From Clostridia bacterium (GTDB taxonomy: Bacteria > Bacillota > Clostridia > Oscillospirales > Acutalibacteraceae), in contig JAFOCH010000034.1 in NCBI GenBank assembly GCA_017381395.1, positions 1 to 8,323 on the forward strand: a stretch of DNA of 8,323 nt, written 5' to 3'. Numbering within the stretch: the stretch's first letter is position 1; every line of letters starts with the position of its first letter. Both the position numbers and the translations under genes were made by a program. Under the pieces are notes generated by a model. It was not told the DNA's origin, searched no databases, and saw only the letters and a list, made by a program, of their open reading frames with translations. Positions 5,816-8,323 of the stretch are shown piece after piece.

Positions 5816-5844
5816 TTGATTTTTTTGCCAATATTTGATAAAAT
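5816..5844 (+). promoter_or_regulatory. Sigma-A-type promoter of the membrane glycosyltransferase gene
   Basis: TTGATT (5816-5821), a 17-base spacer and TAAAAT (5839-5844), with TG one base before the -10 box (extended -10). The expected start is near 5851. This lies downstream of the first possible ATG of the frame (5798) and so argues for translation from 5879. Confidence 0.7.
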
Positions 5845-5878
5845 AATTTTTATAAAAAATTATTTTGATGGTGATTTA

Positions 5879-7408
5879 ATGAAAAGTAAAATTAAAGAGA
5901 TATTCTCTAACACCAAATTCTTTTTTTGGCTAATTATATTCGTCGCCATAGCCCTCAGAATAGGCAAGTTTTTTAGCAAAAGCAGCTGGCTTAATCAGGA
6001 TGAAGCTTCTATTGGATACGACGCTTTTGCTTTGCTCAACTACGGCATCGACCGTAACGGAATGTCATTTCCTATTCATTTGGTCTCTTGGGGTAGCGGT
6101 CAAAACGCTTTATATGCATATCTTTCGATGCCGTTTATTGCGATATTCGGGCTGTGCTCATTTTCGGTTAGAATAGTTAATTTTATAGCAGTTATCGGGT
6201 CAATTGCCGCTATTTATCATATTTGCAGAGATCTGTTTGATAAAAAGGTCGGATTGATTGCAATGGCTCTTACAGCCATTTCTCCTTGGAGCATAATGAT
6301 TTCAGTTTGGGGACTTGAAAGTAATCTCTTTCCTTCATTGTTTGTTTTTGGACTGTTCTTTCTGGTCAAAGCATTTAAAAAACCATATAAAATTTGCCTT
6401 TCGGCAGCTATATTTTCGCTATGTCTATATTCCTATGGCTCGGCATATGTTGTTGTACCTGTATTTTTATTGCTTTCAATAATCTTAGTGCTAAAAAACA
6501 AATTAATTCCGCTCAAATGGGTATCAATAGCATTTGGAATTTTTGTAATAATGTCAATACCAATTGGACTGTTCGTCCTTATCAACAAATTCGGCTGGAG
6601 CAGCATTCATTTAGGACCGTTTACTATTCCATCAATGGCTGAAAACGCACGTATTAACGAGCTATTAAATGTTCCGGGACCGAAAAGACTAATTAACAAT
6701 ATATTAGATATATTCGTGTTTCAAAACGATAAACTAATATTCAACACTATACCGCCATTAGGTTGGACTTATATTATATCTATCCCCTTCACTATTCTCG
6801 GCTTTTTCGAAACGATAAAGAGCAAAAATCGCATTAATAAATTAATTTTATTTGCGTTTATTTCGGCTGCGATTCTAATATTCTTTTTAGCCGATATCAA
6901 CAGTAATCGCATTAACGGCATATTCATTCCCATTATTGTTTTGACCGCTGCGGGTATAAATTCAATAATCACAAATAAAACGGCCGCTATTGCAGTTTTA
7001 TGCTCATATTTAGTTTTTTGCTCGACATTCACCCTTGGATTTTATTCCAATTCGTACGCCAAGAAGCAAAGCGTTAACCAATACGATTCATTAGGTGAAG
7101 CCATTAAATATGCTGATTCAATAACAGATGCTGAAACTATTTACGTTACGGATAGTGTAAATATGCCGTATATATACGTTCTGTTTTACACACAAGAAAA
7201 TCCGCACGAATATATAAAAACCGTCAAGTATTCAAAAGCTAACATCGACTTTAACCAAATTAAATCATTTGGAAAATGGGAATTCAACATAGATGGATAT
7301 TCCGAAAATGAACCGGGCGTATATATTATCGACAATAAAGTAATTGACCCCGAATCAAACCATGATATGGTCAAGTTCAAAAATTACTCGGTTGTAACTA
7401 TTGAATAG
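5879..7408 (+). CDS. Polytopic membrane glycosyltransferase, GT39/PMT-like (GT-C fold)
   Basis: The 509-residue protein has many hydrophobic segments, the first at about 13-29, and a hydrophilic C-terminal domain of about 110 residues. The first loop carries an acidic pair in WLNQDEASIGYDA (D41-E42), the position of the catalytic acid in dolichyl- or undecaprenyl-phosphate-sugar-dependent GT-C enzymes, followed by GIDRNG. These enzymes transfer a sugar from a lipid carrier to a protein, lipid or wall polymer outside the membrane. Acceptor and sugar cannot be deduced. ATG 5879 has GATGGTG a few bases upstream and follows a good promoter; the longer frame from 5798 has no clear ribosome binding site and starts upstream of that promoter. 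The gene looks more A+T-rich than its neighbours and has no glycan genes beside it, which could mean transfer. Confidence 0.8.
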   Translation: MKSKIKEIFSNTKFFFWLIIFVAIALRIGKFFSKSSWLNQDEASIGYDAFALLNYGIDRNGMSFPIHLVSWGSGQNALYAYLSMPFIAIFGLCSFSVRIVNFIAVIGSIAAIYHICRDLFDKKVGLIAMALTAISPWSIMISVWGLESNLFPSLFVFGLFFLVKAFKKPYKICLSAAIFSLCLYSYGSAYVVVPVFLLLSIILVLKNKLIPLKWVSIAFGIFVIMSIPIGLFVLINKFGWSSIHLGPFTIPSMAENARINELLNVPGPKRLINNILDIFVFQNDKLIFNTIPPLGWTYIISIPFTILGFFETIKSKNRINKLILFAFISAAILIFFLADINSNRINGIFIPIIVLTAAGINSIITNKTAAIAVLCSYLVFCSTFTLGFYSNSYAKKQSVNQYDSLGEAIKYADSITDAETIYVTDSVNMPYIYVLFYTQENPHEYIKTVKYSKANIDFNQIKSFGKWEFNIDGYSENEPGVYIIDNKVIDPESNHDMVKFKNYSVVTIE

Positions 7409-7429
7409 TTAAATATTTTGTGATAAAAT
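7401..7429 (+). promoter_or_regulatory. Sigma-A-type promoter of yebC
   Basis: TTGAAT (7401-7406), a 17-base spacer and TAAAAT (7424-7429) with TGA directly before it (extended -10). The -35 box overlaps the last codons of the glycosyltransferase gene. The expected start is near 7436, giving a leader of about 28 bases. No terminator is seen between the two genes, so read-through is also possible. Confidence 0.7.
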
Positions 7430-7463
7430 ACTTTGGATAGTTTTAAAAAAGGTGTGAAAATAC

Positions 7464-8189
7464 ATGTCAGGACATTCAAAATGGAATAACATTAAGAGAA
7501 AAAAGGAAAAGACCGACGCCGCAAAAGCATCTGTATTCACTCGAATCGGACGTGAGCTTGCCGTTGCAGTTAAAGAGGGCGGCCCCGATCCCGTTAGCAA
7601 CTCAAAGCTTCGTGACGTAATCGCAAAGGCAAAGGCAAACAACGTTCCTAACGATAATATCGACCGCATGCTTAAAAAGGCGGCAGGCGAAACCGACAAG
7701 GAATACGAAGAAATCGTTTACGAAGGTTACGGCCCGAATGGCGTTGCCGTTGTAGTAGAAACACTTACCGACAACCGCAACCGCACAGCAGGAAATGTTC
7801 GCCATTATTTTGACAAAAACGGCGGTAACCTCGGTCAAAACGGCTCGGTTATGTTTATGTTTGAGCGCAAGGGTATTATCATCATGAACGCAGAGGACCT
7901 CGACGAAGATACCGTTATGATGGACGCCCTCGATTCAGGCGCAGACGATTTTAACGCTGACGGCGATATTTTTGAAATCACTACCGACCCCAATGACGTT
8001 ATCAACGTTGCAACCGCGCTTCAGGAAAAGGGATATACCTTTGAATCGGCCGAAGCTGCTTACATACCCGCCACCACAACCGTACTCGAGGACGAGGAGC
8101 ATTTATTTAAAATGAACCGTATGCTCGACATGATGGAAGAGGATGACGATATTCAACACGTTTGGCATTCCTGGGCACAGGGCGAATAA
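7464..8189 (+). CDS. yebC: YebC/PmpR-family protein
   Basis: The 241-residue product begins with the family signature MSGHSKWNNIKRKKEKTDAA, continues with FTRIGRELAVAVKEGGPDP and YEGYGPNGVAVVVETLTDN, and has the acidic C-terminal third and the usual length. The family was annotated as transcriptional regulators; more recent work links YebC proteins to helping ribosomes through difficult sequences such as proline runs, so the DNA-binding role may not apply here. There is no membrane segment; the protein should be cytosolic. ATG 7464 follows AAAGGTG (7448-7454) by 9 bases, and a terminator follows the stop. The codon use looks like that of the other core genes here. Confidence 0.95.
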   Translation: MSGHSKWNNIKRKKEKTDAAKASVFTRIGRELAVAVKEGGPDPVSNSKLRDVIAKAKANNVPNDNIDRMLKKAAGETDKEYEEIVYEGYGPNGVAVVVETLTDNRNRTAGNVRHYFDKNGGNLGQNGSVMFMFERKGIIIMNAEDLDEDTVMMDALDSGADDFNADGDIFEITTDPNDVINVATALQEKGYTFESAEAAYIPATTTVLEDEEHLFKMNRMLDMMEEDDDIQHVWHSWAQGE

Positions 8190-8211
8190 GGATTATACTC
8201 TAAATAACATT

Positions 8212-8252
8212 AAAAAAGCTATGTGGAAATCCCGCACAGCTTTTTTTATTTT
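8212..8252 (+). terminator. Rho-independent terminator after yebC
   Basis: AAAAAAGCT (8212-8220) pairs with AGCTTTTTTT (8238-8247), with further pairing of GTG (8223-8225) and CAC (8235-8237) around a small loop. A long T-rich run follows to 8255. It closes the yebC transcript 22 bases after the stop. Confidence 0.8.
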
Positions 8253-8255
8253 TTT

Positions 8256-8296
8256 AATATACCCCCTCATTGACAATATACCCCTGTAGGGTATAT
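8256..8296 (+). promoter_or_regulatory. CsoR/CstR-like operator
   Basis: ATATACCC (8276-8283) and GGGTATAT (8289-8296) form a perfect 8-base inverted repeat around the centre CTGTA. The TACCC/GGGTA core with AT-rich flanks resembles operators of CsoR-family repressors, which sense copper(I) or, in CstR, reactive sulfur. A half-site copy AATATACCCC at 8256-8265 repeats the sequence at 8275-8284, spaced by 19 bases. The palindrome fills the spacer of the promoter, so binding should repress it. Confidence 0.7.
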
Positions 8297-8299
8297 GAT
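8270..8299 (+). promoter_or_regulatory. Promoter of the gene entering at the right edge
   Basis: TTGACA (8270-8275), an 18-base spacer and TATGAT (8294-8299); TATATG at 8292-8297 with a 16-base spacer is the alternative. The whole spacer is occupied by the CsoR-like palindrome. The start should be near 8306, giving a leader of only about 10 bases that carries the ribosome binding site. Confidence 0.7.
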
Positions 8300-8316
8300 G
8301 TTTTTAGAGGTGGATT

Positions 8317-8323
8317 ATGGATA
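8317..8323 (+). CDS. Start of a gene cut off by the window edge
   Basis: ATG at 8317 is preceded by AGAGG (8306-8310) with a 6-base spacer and by the operator-controlled promoter. Only two codons (Met-Asp) are visible, so the product cannot be identified. From the operator, a csoR-type repressor, a copper exporter or chaperone, or a sulfur-handling gene is likely. Confidence 0.5.

Noticed and set aside
5798..5878. A 27-residue N-terminal extension of the glycosyltransferase
   Set aside because: The upstream ATG has no clear ribosome binding site and lies before the likely promoter; the extension is not followed by anything needing it, since the first membrane segment begins after Met 5879.

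Overview
The window comes from a low- to mid-GC Gram-positive bacterium, most likely a member of the Clostridia. The reasons are sigma-A-type promoters (TTGACA/TATAAT), strong AGGAGG-type ribosome binding sites, frequent TTG starts, a candidate L21-type leader ahead of rplU, a birA-bioY pair under a Firmicute-type BirA box, and a CsoR-like operator. TAA and TGA are both used as ordinary stops. No tRNA, rRNA, IS element or CRISPR array is visible.

Layout. Positions 1-105 (minus) hold the first 35 codons of rplU, with a candidate leader and a promoter. Divergent from it is an operon of an OmpR-type response regulator (386-1048), an overlapping membrane histidine kinase (about 1038-2585) and a small protein of two LysM domains (2653-2952). 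The LysM gene has its own promoter, placed inside a long inverted repeat that would bury its Shine-Dalgarno sequence in read-through mRNA. Next comes birA (3078-4043) with bioY (4048-4611), forming a biotin-sensing and uptake operon. Its promoter overlaps a BirA operator that also forms the core of the upstream terminator. On the minus strand, cysK (5510-4584) converges on bioY and overlaps its 3' end; it is complete except for one in-frame TAA at codon 67.

Between cysK and the next plus-strand gene lies a 35-residue minus-strand gene (5743-5636). It encodes an Asn/Gln/Lys repeat peptide and has its own ribosome binding site, terminator and a forespore sigma-F-like promoter. On the plus strand follow a GT-C-fold membrane glycosyltransferase (5879-7408), a YebC/PmpR-family protein (7464-8189) with a terminator, and finally a CsoR/CstR-type operator and promoter leading into a gene cut off at the window edge.

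Most of the window is ordinary core genome. The interest lies in the compact intergenic regions, where hairpins, operators and promoters share the same bases, in the uncatalogued small N/Q-rich gene, and in the interrupted cysK.
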